A stretch of 64,000 nt of DNA from Alkalibacter rhizosphaerae (lineage in GTDB: Bacteria > Bacillota > Clostridia > Eubacteriales > Alkalibacteraceae), in assembly GCF_017352215.1 (NCBI RefSeq), contig NZ_CP071444.1, positions 1,178,001 to 1,242,000 of the forward strand. Reading direction: 5' to 3'. The notes under the pieces are model-generated. The model searched no databases and was not told the DNA's origin. It saw only the letters and a list, made by a program, of their open reading frames with translations. Each line of letters opens with the position of its first letter. Positions within the stretch are counted from its first letter, which is position 1. Of this stretch, positions 53,491 to 63,938 are shown one piece after another. Both the position numbers and the translations under genes were made by a program.

Positions 53491-54883
53491 TGGTCTCCTC
53501 CTGAACATTATATATGGTTATATGTAAAACACGGCTGGTATTTTCCGTAGGCTGAAAGCAAAGGCTCTCTGCAGATCCCGGCACCCAAACCACTCCGTGC
53601 TCCAACGCAACGACAGGGATCTTGTCCCGTACTTCCACTGGAACTTTTTTATCGATGAGGATCTTCTTCAGCTTCCTGCCTGGCAAACCCTCTGTATTCA
53701 ACAGACGATCGCCGGCCTTGCGCTGACGCAGAGTCAATGTTGTCCCAATTTTTATCATTCTATCATAGTCCATGAAAATTTCGTTGCTCTTTTGTTGTTT
53801 TCCGTAAAATAATTCCGGATTTTCTTCCTGTAGCTCCACGATGATGCCCAATCTGGGGAATCCGTAGGTTTTGTTGGGCCGCAAAGAGTATTGGAAATCA
53901 TCCACGGTTTTCTTGTCCCCCTGCTTTTCCAACACCAACCAGTCATAGCTTCGCCGCAACTGGAGTCCTTCCGGCAGATCCAACTGCCACACTGTGTCCT
54001 CTTGGTCCCTGATCTTTTTCAAGGCCAGATCCAAATGACGGCTCTCCAATGGGGCTTTCTCTTTTTCTTCCTTTGCCGCCCGGAGCAGCATGGACTTTTG
54101 CATCAAGGCTTCCTCTTTCAAAAACAAGGCCACGGAAAAGCCTTTTTCCCTTCTGCATGCAGACCAGGATCTTTCCACCTGACGATCGAGATAGCGCTGA
54201 TGTTCATCGGCTTGCCGGGACAATCGAAGCAAGGCTTCCTCCACCCTTGGATTGTAGGTCTTCAACAGGGGAATCAATTGCAGGCGAAGTCGATTTCGGT
54301 GATAGGTGTCCTGCTCGTTGGTGGCATCCAGCCGGTAGGGTACCGACTCTCTTTTGCAGTAGGCCAGGATCTCCTCCTTGCTTATTTCAAGAAAGGGTCG
54401 CAGGACGCCGTCTGCGCGAACCGGCTCCATCCCCTGAAGACCGTTGATCCCGGTCCCCCGAAGAATCCGCATCAACACCGTCTCGACTTGATCGTCCCGA
54501 TGATGCCCTGTAACGATCTTACCCCTTGGGTCGTTATTCAGCAAGGTGCGGAAAAAGTCGTATCGAACTTCCCTACCCGTCTCTTCCACGCCCAGGCCCA
54601 GCTCTTTTGCCCGTCGCGCAACGTCCACCTTGATGGTGTGATGGGCAATGTCCCTTTCTTCACAGTAGGATTCCACCATTTCCTGGTCCAAGTCGGCATC
54701 CTTTCCCCGCAGACAGTGATTCACATGAGCAACGGTCAGATCCGCACCCCATTGCTCTTTATATTTCCAAAGAAAATGCAGCAAAGCCATGGAATCCGGT
54801 CCGCCGGAAACTCCAACCACCAAATGATCTTTTTTTTCGACCATCCGGTGTTCCTTCATATAGTTGATCACGGTCGTTTCCAT
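53483..54883 (-). CDS. tilS: tRNA(Ile)-lysidine synthetase
   Basis: A protein of about 466 residues that converts C34 of tRNA-Ile(CAU) to lysidine. The N-type ATP pyrophosphatase motif [16 protein letters not shown] is near the start, with [29 protein letters not shown] and a C-terminal TilS domain ([22 protein letters not shown]). GGTGA before ATG 54883 favours that start; ATG 54901 has its ribosome site too close. It heads the tilS-hpt-ftsH operon. Confidence 0.94.
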   Translation of the reverse strand: METTVINYMKEHRMVEKKDHLVVGVSGGPDSMALLHFLWKYKEQWGADLTVAHVNHCLRGKDADLDQEMVESYCEERDIAHHTIKVDVARRAKELGLGVEETGREVRYDFFRTLLNNDPRGKIVTGHHRDDQVETVLMRILRGTGINGLQGMEPVRADGVLRPFLEISKEEILAYCKRESVPYRLDATNEQDTYHRNRLRLQLIPLLKTYNPRVEEALLRLSRQADEHQRYLDRQVERSWSACRREKGFSVALFLKEEALMQKSMLLRAAKEEKEKAPLESRHLDLALKKIRDQEDTVWQLDLPEGLQLRRSYDWLVLEKQGDKKTVDDFQYSLRPNKTYGFPRLGIIVELQEENPELFYGKQQKSNEIFMDYDRMIKIGTTLTLRQRKAGDRLLNTEGLPGRKLKKILIDKKVPVEVRDKIPVVALEHGVVWVPGSAESLCFQPTENTSRVLHITIYNVQEETND

Positions 54884-54918
54884 TTCTTCACCGGCTTCCA
54901 TCTTCCTCTATTAATGGT

Positions 54919-54947
54919 ATTGTACATTTTTTCCACAAGCGATTCAA
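54919..54947 (-). promoter_or_regulatory. Promoter of the tilS-hpt-ftsH operon
   Basis: TTGAAT (54942-54947) and TACAAT (54919-54924), 17 bases apart on the minus strand, about 36 bases upstream of tilS. Confidence 0.65.
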
Positions 54948-54977
54948 TAGAACTTCCGCTCCTGAATCCACGCCCAA

Positions 54978-55000
54978 TAAAAAAAGCCCTCCTAGAGGAC
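54978..55000 (-). terminator. Terminator of the five-tRNA transcript
   Basis: GTCCTC-TAG-GAGGGC followed by TTTTTTTATT on the minus strand, 16 bases past the tRNA-Val CCA. Confidence 0.8.
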
Positions 55001-55016
55001 GTCTTCCGTAAAAAAA

Positions 55017-55092
55017 TGGTGGTCGCAATAGGGCTCGAACCTATGACCCCCTGCTTGTAAGGCAGGTGCTCTCCCAGCTGAGCTATGCGACC
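55017..55092 (-). tRNA. tRNA-Val (UAC)
   Basis: Acceptor GGTCGCA/TGCGACC, discriminator A and encoded CCA, anticodon TAC in CTTACAA, T-loop GGTTCGAGC. Last of five tRNAs in the transcript. Confidence 0.97.
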
Positions 55093-55176
55093 ACATGACA
55101 AGTCGACGGCAATGCCTTCGACTTTCAAATTGCTCGTGCGACTTCGTCAGCGCAAACAATCTGTTGTTGAATAAAA

Positions 55177-55251
55177 TGGTGACCCCTAGGGGACTCGAAC
55201 CCCTGTTACCGCCGTGAAAGGGCGGTGTCTTAACCGCTTGACCAAGGGGCC
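55177..55251 (-). tRNA. tRNA-Glu (UUC)
   Basis: Acceptor GGCCCCT/AGGGGTC (one G-U pair), encoded ACCA, anticodon TTC in CTTTCAC, T-loop GGTTCGAGT. Confidence 0.97.
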
Positions 55252-55267
55252 TGGTTAAAAAATTAAA

Positions 55268-55344
55268 TGGTAGCGGCGAACGGATTTGAACCGCTGACAC
55301 TACGGGTATGAACCGTATGCTCTAGCCACCTGAGCTACGCCGCC
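55268..55344 (-). tRNA. tRNA-Met (CAU), elongator
   Basis: Acceptor GGCGGCG/CGCCGCT, encoded ACCA and anticodon CAT in loop TTCATAC. The body resembles the Bacillus elongator tRNA-Met; a lysidine-modified tRNA-Ile(CAU) is less likely. Confidence 0.92.
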
Positions 55345-55361
55345 ATGTTGGATGAAAAAAA

Positions 55362-55437
55362 TGGTTGCGGGGACAGGATTCGAACCTGCGACCTCCGGGT
55401 TATGAGCCCGACGAGCTTCCAGCTGCTCCACCCCGCG
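55362..55437 (-). tRNA. tRNA-fMet (CAU), initiator
   Basis: Begins CGCGGGGTGGAGCAG and ends CCCCGCAACCA; the unpaired C1-A72 and the three G-C pairs of the anticodon stem (GGGCTCATAACCC) mark the initiator. Confidence 0.97.
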
Positions 55438-55442
55438 CTACT

Positions 55443-55531
55443 TGGTGCCGGAGATCGGAATCGAACCGATACGATCTTTTGGGATCGCAGGATTTTAAGT
55501 CCTGTGCGTCTGCCAGTTCCGCCACTCCGGC
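55443..55531 (-). tRNA. tRNA-Leu (UAA)
   Basis: Acceptor GCCGGAG/CTCCGGC, encoded ACCA, long variable arm (GATCCC...GATCG), anticodon TAA in loop CTTAAAA. First tRNA of the cluster. Confidence 0.97.
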
Positions 55532-55551
55532 TCTCTTAAGAGACAAAAGTC

Positions 55552-55580
55552 ATTATAGTATAAATAAATTCTTTAGTCAA
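55552..55580 (-). promoter_or_regulatory. Promoter of the five-tRNA cluster
   Basis: TTGACT (55575-55580), 17-base spacer, TATAAT (55552-55557) on the minus strand. The -35 box overlaps the last codons of ppx. A CTCTTAAGAG palindrome lies near the start site. Confidence 0.88.
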
Positions 55581-56506
55581 TACTTTTGTGAAACATTGTC
55601 CCTTTTAATTTTATCGTAAACAGCACCCTCCAAATTGTCGGAATCACTGACGATCATCACCATTTTTTTTGCCGCCTTCATCCCTTCCAGAACAATGAGC
55701 ATCCCGGGAATGATCACGTCGGCACGGGCCGGCTGCAGCCCCGGTGTTTCCTTGCGCGCTTCCAGGGTCTGGCTACCAAGTTTCTCCAGCATTTCTTCCA
55801 TCTGAAGCAAGGTCACTTTGCTGTTTTGAATTTTTTCCGATCGATACTCGGTCATTTCCTGGTTCATGGCACTCATGGTGGTGGCGGTCCCGCCGATCCC
55901 CACGACAGCCAAGTCCGTGAGGTCCAAACCCTTCCAGGCTTGTGAGAAGGCGTCTTCCACATGTTTCCTGATGGCATCCAGCTCTTTGATGTCAGGGGGA
56001 TCGTTTTGAACGTATGCTTCCTTCATCCGCACAGCTCCCACATCAATACTGGCAGATCTCACCTTGTTCCCGTTTCGAACCACCACCCATTCCGTACTTC
56101 CGCCGCCTACGTCCAAAACGAGCATGTCTTTTTCTGGAACGGAAGCTATGATCCCCAAAAAAGCCAGGGTGCTTTCCTTGTCTCCACTGAGGACTTCTAC
56201 GGAAACACCAGTCCTGCACTTGGCTTCCTGCAGGAATTCTTCTTTGTTGGTGGCATCCCGCAGGGCGCTGGTTCCAAATGCGATGATGTGCTCCACTCCA
56301 TGGTCTTCACATATTTTACCGGCTTGGGTCAAGGCTTCCAGGTTTCTATCCATCACTTTCGGGTCAAGGACTTTGTCTTTACCTAAACCTTCCCCCATCC
56401 GGGTGGGAAACAGCCATTTTTGCTTGCCGGTCAGCACGCCGTTTTCCACCGTCGCGATCATCAGACGCATGGAATTGGTCCCGATGTCGATGGCCCCATA
56501 CTTCAT
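55577..56506 (-). CDS. ppx: Ppx/GppA phosphatase family protein (exopolyphosphatase-like)
   Basis: A 309-residue ASKHA-fold enzyme: YGAIDIGTNSMRLMIA, FGTSALRDATN, VLSGDKESTLAFLG, DVGGGSTEWV and VGIGGTATTMSA. It has only the N-terminal Ppx/GppA module, without the HD domain of E. coli Ppx, and should cut polyphosphate or pppGpp. AGGAGG stands seven bases before ATG 56506; the frame is open upstream to 56605. It follows an S1-domain gene. Confidence 0.9.
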   Translation of the reverse strand: MKYGAIDIGTNSMRLMIATVENGVLTGKQKWLFPTRMGEGLGKDKVLDPKVMDRNLEALTQAGKICEDHGVEHIIAFGTSALRDATNKEEFLQEAKCRTGVSVEVLSGDKESTLAFLGIIASVPEKDMLVLDVGGGSTEWVVVRNGNKVRSASIDVGAVRMKEAYVQNDPPDIKELDAIRKHVEDAFSQAWKGLDLTDLAVVGIGGTATTMSAMNQEMTEYRSEKIQNSKVTLLQMEEMLEKLGSQTLEARKETPGLQPARADVIIPGMLIVLEGMKAAKKMVMIVSDSDNLEGAVYDKIKRDNVSQKY

Positions 56507-56567
56507 ATCCATTCCTCCTGTCGTGAAAAATGCACCCCTTCCGGGATGCAATGAAAGATAAAAGTCC

Positions 56568-56975
56568 TTAACGATTGAATGATTTGTTTTTTCCTTTTTT
56601 TGCACTCTTTTTCAACGCTTGCTGCCGTTCGTCGCTGTCTTTCAAAAACTGGCTGATTTTATCCTCGATGGTGACCGGAGCCGTGTTTACAGGCGCACTT
56701 TTTCTATAATTGCTGGGTTTTGGTGCACGTGGAGCTTCCTCTTTCTTTGGTTGTGCCTGGCGAATGGACAAGCCGATCTTTCCTTCGGAGATGGAAATGA
56801 TCTTCACCTTCACCGTATCGTTTTGCTTCAAATAATCGGAGATCTCCTTTACGTACCCGTCTGCTACTTCCGATATGTGCACCAGACCGGTCTTTCCACC
56901 CAAATCAATGAATGCTCCAAAATTTGTGATGCTCTTTACTACGCCCTCAACAACTTGATTTACCTCAAATGGCAT
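56568..56975 (-). CDS. S1 domain RNA-binding protein (YabR-like)
   Basis: A 135-residue protein. Residues 3-72 are an S1 domain (VEGVVKSITNFGAFIDLGGKTGLVHISEV, then KVKIISISEGKIGLSIRQ). The rest is a basic, disordered-looking tail ending KKGKNKSFNR. Small S1 proteins next to divIC are common in Firmicutes and bind RNA or ribosomes. AGGAGGAAATTATTA precedes ATG 56975. It probably shares an operon with the divIC-like gene and ppx. Confidence 0.9.
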   Translation of the reverse strand: MPFEVNQVVEGVVKSITNFGAFIDLGGKTGLVHISEVADGYVKEISDYLKQNDTVKVKIISISEGKIGLSIRQAQPKKEEAPRAPKPSNYRKSAPVNTAPVTIEDKISQFLKDSDERQQALKKSAKKGKNKSFNR

Positions 56976-57000
56976 TAATAATTTCCTCCTTGTTTATTTG

Positions 57001-57306
57001 TTAGTTGTTTATAATGTCTTCATTCGGCTCTACTTCTATAATAATCTTCTCATGAGGATAGACCAGACCGAAGTAGCGCCTGGCCAAGGTTTCCATATAA
57101 TCATCGGTATGCATCTGCTCCAACTCCTGACTCAATCGATCCGATTTTTCCTGCTCGACCACGATCTGCATGTTCAACTGATCCCGCTGGCTCTTCAACT
57201 GGTGCAGCTGCAACTCTGTGGAAACAAGGCTATACAGAAAATAGCCTCCAAGCAAGAATACGATCAGGAAAGTCGATTTGTTGGTTTTTCTTCTTTTCTT
57301 TTTCAC
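57001..57306 (-). CDS. DivIC/FtsB-like septum formation initiator
   Basis: A 101-residue bitopic protein: basic cytoplasmic KKKRRKTNKS, one transmembrane helix (FLIVFLLGGYFLYSLVS), then a leucine-rich coiled coil (LHQLKSQRDQLNMQIVVEQEKSDRLSQEL) and a YFGLVYPHEKII motif shared with DivIC. It would join DivIB/FtsL at the division site. The GTG start at 57306 follows GAGGGAG; TTGTAT and AATAAT 17 bases apart form a possible promoter upstream. Confidence 0.85.
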   Translation of the reverse strand: MKKKRRKTNKSTFLIVFLLGGYFLYSLVSTELQLHQLKSQRDQLNMQIVVEQEKSDRLSQELEQMHTDDYMETLARRYFGLVYPHEKIIIEVEPNEDIINN

Positions 57307-57380
57307 CGATTATCTCCCTCAAAGATTCTTTCTACATTATTTCACAAAATTATTGGAAATACAAGGGAAACCCGGTACAA

Positions 57381-58634
57381 TTACTCCATTTGGCCGATAT
57401 CTGTCCGGTATTGCATCCCATTGAAAGAAATTTTGGGAATTTCCCTATATACGGTATCTCTTGCCGTCTCCAAATCGGCTCCCAATGCCGTGACTGCCAG
57501 GACCCGACCGCCGTTGGTGACCGTCTTTTGATCCAGGATCTTGGTACCGCAGTGAAAAACCACCACGTCTTCCACCTGGTCCAACCCCAAGATTTCCATT
57601 CCCTTTTCGTACTGATCCGGATATCCTCCGGAAGCAAGAACGACACAGGCGGCAGCTTCTTTTTTCCACGCCAGATCATCCTTGGACAGATCCCCCTTGA
57701 GGACCTTTCCCATCACATCCACCAAATCGCAATCCATTCGCATCAATACGGACTCCGTTTCCGGATCGCCAAAACGGACATTGAACTCCAAAACTTTCGG
57801 CTGGTCGTCCTTGATCATCAAACCGATGAACAATACACCCCGGAAATCCAATCCCTCTTCCATAAACCCTTTTTCAATGGGTCGGAGGATCTCCCTTTCC
57901 ATCACGACTTGAAAGTCCTCGTTGAAAAGCTGGTTGGGTGAATAGGTCCCCATGCCTCCCGTGTTGGGTCCTTCATCCTTGTCCCCGATCCGCTTGTAAT
58001 CTCTGGCGCTTTCCATTGGCACGATCCGCTTGCCATCCACAAAGCACAGGACGGATGCTTCCGTTCCTTCCAAAAATTCTTCCAGTACCACCCTTTCTCC
58101 AGAAGCGCCAAATACCGACTTTGCCATCATGTCTTCCAGAGCCTCTACGGCTTCCTTCCGGTTTTGGGCGATGATGACCCCTTTGCCGGCCGCCAGTCCG
58201 TCGGCTTTCACCACCAGGGGATAGCCGAAGTCATCCACAGCATCCAGGGCTTCTTCCAGCTGATGGAACTCCTTGTAAGCCGCTGTAGGAATGGCGTGCT
58301 TTTCTAAAAACTTTTTCGTGTAGGCTTTGCTTCCTTCAAACTGGGCGCATTCCCTGTTTGGTCCGAAAACAGTCAAGCCCCTTTCCTGAAACAGGTCTGT
58401 GATTCCCAAGACCAGTGGCAGTTCAGGACCCACCACCGTCAGATCCACCTTGTTGTTCTGTGCGAAATTCGCCAGTGACTCCAGGTCTTCCACGTTGATA
58501 TCTACATTTTCCGCCATGGCGGACGTTCCTGCATTCCCCGGCGCACAATAGATTTTCTCCACCTTGGGACTTTGTTGGAGTTTCCAAACCAGGGCGTGCT
58601 CTCTTCCACCGGAACCGATCACCAAAATTTTCAT
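57381..58634 (-). CDS. purD: Phosphoribosylamine-glycine ligase
   Basis: A 417-residue ATP-grasp enzyme making GAR, the second step of de novo purine synthesis. Motifs: VIGSGGREHALVW, APGNAGTSAMA, VVKADGLAAGKGVIIA, and EFNVRFGDPETE for metal binding. GGAGGGGAAA precedes ATG 58634, 12 bases after the purH stop. It is the last gene of the purine operon here. Confidence 0.97.
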   Translation of the reverse strand: MKILVIGSGGREHALVWKLQQSPKVEKIYCAPGNAGTSAMAENVDINVEDLESLANFAQNNKVDLTVVGPELPLVLGITDLFQERGLTVFGPNRECAQFEGSKAYTKKFLEKHAIPTAAYKEFHQLEEALDAVDDFGYPLVVKADGLAAGKGVIIAQNRKEAVEALEDMMAKSVFGASGERVVLEEFLEGTEASVLCFVDGKRIVPMESARDYKRIGDKDEGPNTGGMGTYSPNQLFNEDFQVVMEREILRPIEKGFMEEGLDFRGVLFIGLMIKDDQPKVLEFNVRFGDPETESVLMRMDCDLVDVMGKVLKGDLSKDDLAWKKEAAACVVLASGGYPDQYEKGMEILGLDQVEDVVVFHCGTKILDQKTVTNGGRVLAVTALGADLETARDTVYREIPKISFNGMQYRTDIGQME

Positions 58635-58645
58635 TTTCCCCTCCA

Positions 58646-60178
58646 TCAATGCTTGAAATGTCGCATGCCGGTGAACACCATGGCAATGCCGTAACGATCA
58701 CATAGTGCAATGGAATCATTGTCCTTTACCGATCCCCCAGGTTGGATGATGGCCGTGATCCCTGCCCCAAAAGCCGCCTCCACCGAGTCGGAAAAGGGGA
58801 AATAGGCGTCGGAGGCCAATACGGCGTTTTTCACCTTTTCGCCGCCCTGTCGAACGGCATTTTGCAGGGATGCGATCCTGCTGACTTGTCCTGGACCGTT
58901 TGCTACCAGCATTTTATCCTTTGCGATGCTGATGGCGTTGGACTTGGCATGCTTCACCACTTTCCAGGCAAACATCAGATCTTCCATTTCCTTTGCAGTT
59001 GGCTGACGTTTGGTGACCACTTCCAGTTCGTCTCCCAGAAGGGATCCATCCGTATCCTGAAAAAGGACCCCACCCATCACTTTTTTGACCTCGTACCCTT
59101 TGTAAGGACTAGTGATGTTTTCCAGCTGCAGCAGCCGAATGTTCTTCTTCCCTTTCAAGACCTCCAATGCTTTTGCATCGTAACCGGGGGCCACCAATAC
59201 TTCAATAAACAATTCCGAGATCCTGGCCGCCGTCCCTTCATCCACCACCTGATTGGTGGCGACGATCCCTCCAAAGATGGCCACCGGATCTCCTTCGTAG
59301 GCTTTCTCAAAAGCCTCCCCAATGGTCTTGCCACATCCCACGCCGCAAGGATTGGCGTGTTTGACAGCCACCACCGCAGGTTCGTTGTAGAATTCCTTCA
59401 AAAGTTCCAAGGCACTGTTGGTGTCGTTGATGTTGTTGTAGGACAACTCTTTCCCATGAAGTTGTTCCGCTTCCACCAGGGTCCCCCTTGTATTGACCAC
59501 ATCTTTATAAAAAGCGGCTTTCTGATGGGGGTTTTCTCCATAGCGAAGATCCTGTACCTTCTCGAAAGTGACGGTTTTCGTGGATCCGTAGGACGCATCC
59601 CCGGCTTGTTCATCCAGATAATCCACGATCATGGCATCATAGGAGGCCGTATGGGCAAAAACCTTTCTCGCCAGGCGAAAACGGGTCTGCTGGTCCACCT
59701 TCCCCTGGTCTTTCAATTGCAGGATCACTTCTTCATAGTCGGCCGGGTCCGTGACCACCACGACATCATTGTGATTTTTCGCAGCGGAGCGCAGCATGGT
59801 GGGACCGCCGATATCGATGTTCTCAATGGCTTCCTCCATGGTGCATCCTTCTTTCAAGATGGTCTTTTTAAAAGGATACAAATTGACCACCACCAGGTCG
59901 ATGGGGTCGATCTCCAGTTCTTTCAAGGTTTGTTGATGGTCCGGATCCTTGCGTACTGCCAAAATGCCGCCATGGACCATGGGGTGAAGGGTCTTGACCC
60001 TTCCATCCAGGCACTCCGGGAAATTGGTGATCTGGCTGACGTCCTTTACATCCATGCCTTCCTCCCGCAACAGGGAAGCCGTTCCTCCCGTGGAGATCAT
60101 ATCCACTCCCAAAGCCTGCAATTCCTTTGCAAAATCTACGATTCCAGTTTTATCCGATACGCTGATCAGTGCTCTCAT
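58646..60178 (-). CDS. purH: Bifunctional AICAR formyltransferase/IMP cyclohydrolase
   Basis: A 510-residue enzyme for the last two steps to IMP. The MGS-like cyclohydrolase domain is N-terminal ([30 protein letters not shown]); the AICAR transformylase follows, with [23 protein letters not shown] and the C-terminal [19 protein letters not shown] precedes tandem ATGs at 60181 and 60178. The gene overlaps the end of purN by about 30 bases. Confidence 0.97.
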   Translation of the reverse strand: MRALISVSDKTGIVDFAKELQALGVDMISTGGTASLLREEGMDVKDVSQITNFPECLDGRVKTLHPMVHGGILAVRKDPDHQQTLKELEIDPIDLVVVNLYPFKKTILKEGCTMEEAIENIDIGGPTMLRSAAKNHNDVVVVTDPADYEEVILQLKDQGKVDQQTRFRLARKVFAHTASYDAMIVDYLDEQAGDASYGSTKTVTFEKVQDLRYGENPHQKAAFYKDVVNTRGTLVEAEQLHGKELSYNNINDTNSALELLKEFYNEPAVVAVKHANPCGVGCGKTIGEAFEKAYEGDPVAIFGGIVATNQVVDEGTAARISELFIEVLVAPGYDAKALEVLKGKKNIRLLQLENITSPYKGYEVKKVMGGVLFQDTDGSLLGDELEVVTKRQPTAKEMEDLMFAWKVVKHAKSNAISIAKDKMLVANGPGQVSRIASLQNAVRQGGEKVKNAVLASDAYFPFSDSVEAAFGAGITAIIQPGGSVKDNDSIALCDRYGIAMVFTGMRHFKH

Positions 60179-60788
60179 CATTTCCTCCTTTGTCTAGCCT
60201 CACTTTTCGTCCGCAAACCTGCAGCCGTCCCTGGCAAAAATTCCGGACGGATTCCACCAGCAGCCGGTGTTCCACCTTCAGCACCCGCTGCTGAAGGGTT
60301 TTGGGGGTATCCTCCGTCACCACCCCAACCGGTTCCTGTGCGACGATGGGGCCCGTGTCCATCTCTTCATCCACAAAATGAACGGTGGCTCCGGATATTT
60401 TTACGCCGTATTCCAAAGCCCGTTCATGAACATGGATGCCGTAAAAGCCTTCTCCGCAAAAGGCAGGGATCAGGGACGGATGGATGTTGAGCATTCTGTT
60501 TTTAAAAAGGGCCACCAAGGCAGGGTCCACTTTTTTCAAATAGCCGGCCAAAACCACCAGATCGATCCCGGCTCCCTCCAACAGGTGCTGGAGCCGCTCA
60601 TGGTAGCCTTCCCTTTCCAAATGAATGGCGGGGATCCCGTATTTTTTGGCCCTTTCCAAGCCGTATGCATCCTTCCGGTCGGAAACGACGAGAACGATGT
60701 CCCCATCCCGCTGATGGATCTGGTCCAGCAGGCTTTGGAGATTGGATCCGCCGCCGGATACCAGTACGGCGATGCGCACCCGACTCAC
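60150..60788 (-). CDS. purN: Phosphoribosylglycinamide formyltransferase
   Basis: A 212-residue formyl-THF-dependent enzyme: [17 protein letters not shown] binds the phosphoribosyl part, [10 protein letters not shown] and [25 protein letters not shown] contain the catalytic Asn/His, and [22 protein letters not shown] the Asp. The C-terminus runs about 30 bases into purH. ATG 60788 overlaps the purM stop by four bases. Confidence 0.96.
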   Translation of the reverse strand: MSRVRIAVLVSGGGSNLQSLLDQIHQRDGDIVLVVSDRKDAYGLERAKKYGIPAIHLEREGYHERLQHLLEGAGIDLVVLAGYLKKVDPALVALFKNRMLNIHPSLIPAFCGEGFYGIHVHERALEYGVKISGATVHFVDEEMDTGPIVAQEPVGVVTEDTPKTLQQRVLKVEHRLLVESVRNFCQGRLQVCGRKVRLDKGGNDESTDQRIG

Positions 60789-61810
60789 AGGGATACTCCC
60801 GACCCGGCTTCCACTCGTCCCAGGACCACCGGTTCTTCACCGGCCTGGATCAGTGCATCCAGGATCTTCTCCTTCTCTTCCTCCGACACGACCATCATCA
60901 ATCCGATGCCCATGTTGAAGGTGGAATACATTTCCTTGTCTGCAATGTTTCCTTCTTTTTGGATAAAATCAAAAATGGCCGGCCGTCGGATCGCGCTGGT
61001 GTCGATGACTGCCATGCACCCCTCCGGTAAAGCCCGGGGAATATTTTCATAAAATCCTCCACCGGTGATGTGAGCGATCCCTTTTACGACTCCCGCATCC
61101 AAGGCCGCCTGAATGGCTTTAACATAGATCCTGGTAGGAGTGAGCAGCACCGTGCCCAGTACATCCCCCAGTGCCTCCACATGATCTTTGGGATCGTACC
61201 CCTTGTGGTCGAACAATACTTTTCGAACCAGGGAAAATCCATTGGAATGAACGCCGCTGGAAGGAAGACCCAGGATCACATCTCCCGGCTTTATATCCGT
61301 TCCGTCGATCAGGCCTTTCTTTTCCGCCACGCCTACAGCAAAGCCGGCAAGGTCGTATTCTTCCGGCTTGTACATGTCCGGCATCTCCGCCGTCTCTCCC
61401 CCTACCAGGGCCATGTCGCCCTCCACACAACCGTCGCAAACCCCTTGAACGATGGCTTCGATGACAGCGGGATCGTTTTTGCCGCAAGCAATATAATCCA
61501 GAAAAAACAGGGGCCGGGCTCCCTGGCATGCAATGTCGTTGACGCACATGGCCACACAGTCGATGCCGATGGTGTCGTGTTTGTCCATGGCCTGGGCAAT
61601 GAGCAGTTTGGTGCCCACCCCGTCGGTCCCGGAGACCAGCACCGGATTTTCATATCCAGACGGCAATTCAAAGAGTCCGCCGAATCCTCCCAGACCGGAA
61701 AGAACGCCTTTTGTGGCGGTTCTTGCGACGTGGGCCTTGATCCGCTCCACCGATTCGTAGCCGGCTTCGATGTCCACGCCGGAATCTTTATAAGTAAACT
61801 GTTTTTCCAT
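60785..61810 (-). CDS. purM: Phosphoribosylformylglycinamidine cyclo-ligase
   Basis: A 341-residue PurM-fold enzyme making AIR. Motifs: [45 protein letters not shown] and [16 protein letters not shown]. Length is normal. It overlaps purN by four bases and lies three bases behind purF. Confidence 0.97.
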   Translation of the reverse strand: MEKQFTYKDSGVDIEAGYESVERIKAHVARTATKGVLSGLGGFGGLFELPSGYENPVLVSGTDGVGTKLLIAQAMDKHDTIGIDCVAMCVNDIACQGARPLFFLDYIACGKNDPAVIEAIVQGVCDGCVEGDMALVGGETAEMPDMYKPEEYDLAGFAVGVAEKKGLIDGTDIKPGDVILGLPSSGVHSNGFSLVRKVLFDHKGYDPKDHVEALGDVLGTVLLTPTRIYVKAIQAALDAGVVKGIAHITGGGFYENIPRALPEGCMAVIDTSAIRRPAIFDFIQKEGNIADKEMYSTFNMGIGLMMVVSEEEKEKILDALIQAGEEPVVLGRVEAGSGVSL

Positions 61811-61813
61811 CTT

Positions 61814-63229
61814 TTACTCCTCCACTACAGGAACTTCCATGGGATAATCTCCGTCAAAGCAGGCTTTGCAATAGAAGTTTCCGCCGCCTACGGATTCCAC
61901 CAAGCCATTGGTGGTGATAAAAGCCAGGGTGTCGGCGCCGATCATTTCCCGGATCTCCTCTACAGTATGCATGGCTCCCACCAGATCCTTCCGATATGGG
62001 GTATCGATGCCGAAATGGCAAGTATGGGTAACGGGCGGACTGCTGACCCGGAAATGAACTTCACTGGCTCCTGCTTCCCGCAACATTTCCACCAACCGCT
62101 TGGAGGTGGTGCCCCGAACGATGGAATCGTCCACGATGACCACCCGTTTCCCCTCTACGTTGGCCTTGAGAACGTTCAGCTTGATCCGGACCCCCTCTTC
62201 CCGCAATTCCTGATTTGGTTGGATGAAAGTCCTGCCGATATACTTGTTCTTGATCAATCCCATGCCAAATGGGATCCCGCTGGCTTCTGCGTATCCAATG
62301 GCGGCAGGCATCCCGGAATCGGGAACACCGATGACCACATCCGCTTCCACTGGATTTTCCCGGGAGAGGATCTTGCCGGCATTGTGTCTGGACCGGTACA
62401 CGCTGATGCCGTCCATAACGGAGTCGGGACGGGCAAAATATATAAGTTCAAAAATACAAAGCTTTTTCTTGGCCCAATTGGTTTGGGCATAGCTGTTGAC
62501 ACCTTCCTCATCCACAATGACGATCTCTCCCGGTTCCAGATCCCTGACGTATTCCGCACCGACAGCGTCCAATCCGCAGGTTTCCGAGGAGAAGACATAT
62601 CCGTTTTTCGATTTTCCCATGCACAATGGCCGCATCCCGTGGGGGTCCCGGATGGCTATGAGCTTGTCCTCCGTGGTAATGACCAGGGCATAGGCCCCCT
62701 TGATCATTTCCACCATTCGCTTGATGGATTCCACCAGGCCGTTTTTAAGTCCTCTGGCGATCAGGTTCAACATCACTTCCGAATCCGTCGTGGTTTGGAA
62801 AACAACGCCGTTGTCTTCCAGCATCTCCCGCAACGCTCTTGCATTGACCAGATTTCCGTTGTGGGCCAGAGCCATGTGGCTGTTTTTGTAACTGACCACC
62901 AATGGTTGGGCGTTTTCGATATGACTTTCCCCTTCCGTGGAATAGCGTACATGACCGACGCCGATGTTACCCGCCAGGTCCAAGCCCACTTCACCTCCGC
63001 GGAATACTTCGTTGACCAATCCCATTCCCTTGTGCTGGTGGATCTTCCCATCTTTGTTGGTGGCGATCCCGGCGCTTTCCTGACCCCGATGCTGCAGGGC
63101 GTAAAGACCGTAGTACAGCAACTGGGCCACCGTTCTTTCCTTGTCATGCTTGTAGATGCCAAAAACTCCGCATTCTTCTTCCATTTTGTCCCGATCCAAG
63201 TAATTCAATGTTTTGTCCTCCCCATTCAT
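61814..63229 (-). CDS. purF: Amidophosphoribosyltransferase
   Basis: A 471-residue enzyme, the committed step of purine synthesis. Residues 1-19 look like a cleaved propeptide, leaving Cys-20 ([10 protein letters not shown]) as the N-terminal glutaminase nucleophile. The PRPP site is [15 protein letters not shown]. Cysteines in NFYCKACF near the C-terminus fit the 4Fe-4S, Bacillus-type enzyme. It overlaps purC by four bases. Confidence 0.97.
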   Translation of the reverse strand: MNGEDKTLNYLDRDKMEEECGVFGIYKHDKERTVAQLLYYGLYALQHRGQESAGIATNKDGKIHQHKGMGLVNEVFRGGEVGLDLAGNIGVGHVRYSTEGESHIENAQPLVVSYKNSHMALAHNGNLVNARALREMLEDNGVVFQTTTDSEVMLNLIARGLKNGLVESIKRMVEMIKGAYALVITTEDKLIAIRDPHGMRPLCMGKSKNGYVFSSETCGLDAVGAEYVRDLEPGEIVIVDEEGVNSYAQTNWAKKKLCIFELIYFARPDSVMDGISVYRSRHNAGKILSRENPVEADVVIGVPDSGMPAAIGYAEASGIPFGMGLIKNKYIGRTFIQPNQELREEGVRIKLNVLKANVEGKRVVIVDDSIVRGTTSKRLVEMLREAGASEVHFRVSSPPVTHTCHFGIDTPYRKDLVGAMHTVEEIREMIGADTLAFITTNGLVESVGGGNFYCKACFDGDYPMEVPVVEE

Positions 63230-63927
63230 ACCAGCCGCCTCAACACTTCCTGGTAGGTCTCTTCCACCTTCCCCAGGTCCCGCCGAAAACGGTCCTTGTC
63301 CATCTTTTCATTGGTTTTTACATCCCATAGCCGGCAAGTATCCGGTGAGATCTCGTCGGCCAAAATGACCTGACCTTCAAATCGTCCAAATTCCAATTTA
63401 AAATCAATGAGCTTCAGTCCCTTTTCGAGAAAGAAAGCCTGGAGTACGTCATTGATCCGAAGGGCCCATTCTTTGATTTGCCTCACTTCTTCTTCACTGG
63501 CAAGCCCCATGGCCCGAATGTGGTCGTCATTGACCAGAGGATCGTGAAAAGCGTCGTTCTTATAGGAAAACTCCAATACGGGTTTCTCAAACAAAATGCC
63601 TTCTTCCACGCCCAGCCGTTTGCTGAAGCTCCCTGCAGCCACGTTTCGCACGATGACTTCCAGGGGGATGATCTCCACCGCTTTTACCAGTTGTTCCGTA
63701 TCGGAAAGAACTTCTATAAAATGAGTGGGTATATGGTGCTGGTGGAGCAGGGAAAACAAGATCCCGCTGATTTTGTTGTTGACCACGGCTTTTCCTGCGA
63801 TCTGCCCCTTCTTCGTTCCATCAAATGCAGTGGCATCGTCCTTGTACTCCACCACGTACCGATCGCTTTCGTCTGTTCGAAAAACTCTTTTTGCCTTTCC
63901 TTCATACAACATCTCGAATTTTTTCAT
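63226..63927 (-). CDS. purC: SAICAR synthase
   Basis: A 233-residue enzyme joining aspartate to CAIR. Motifs: [63 protein letters not shown] and [24 protein letters not shown] precedes ATG 63927. It is 11 bases downstream of the upstream gene's stop. Confidence 0.97.
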   Translation of the reverse strand: MKKFEMLYEGKAKRVFRTDESDRYVVEYKDDATAFDGTKKGQIAGKAVVNNKISGILFSLLHQHHIPTHFIEVLSDTEQLVKAVEIIPLEVIVRNVAAGSFSKRLGVEEGILFEKPVLEFSYKNDAFHDPLVNDDHIRAMGLASEEEVRQIKEWALRINDVLQAFFLEKGLKLIDFKLEFGRFEGQVILADEISPDTCRLWDVKTNEKMDKDRFRRDLGKVEETYQEVLRRLV

Positions 63928-63938
63928 GGGTTCCTCCT

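Noticed and set aside
58742-60490. A 582-codon open frame on the plus strand
   Set aside because: Antisense shadow of purH and purN.
61070-63256. A 728-codon open frame on the plus strand
   Set aside because: It lies antisense to purM and purF, which have all family motifs. Long antisense frames arise from the GC and codon pattern of the real genes. No ribosome site or recognisable domain was seen.
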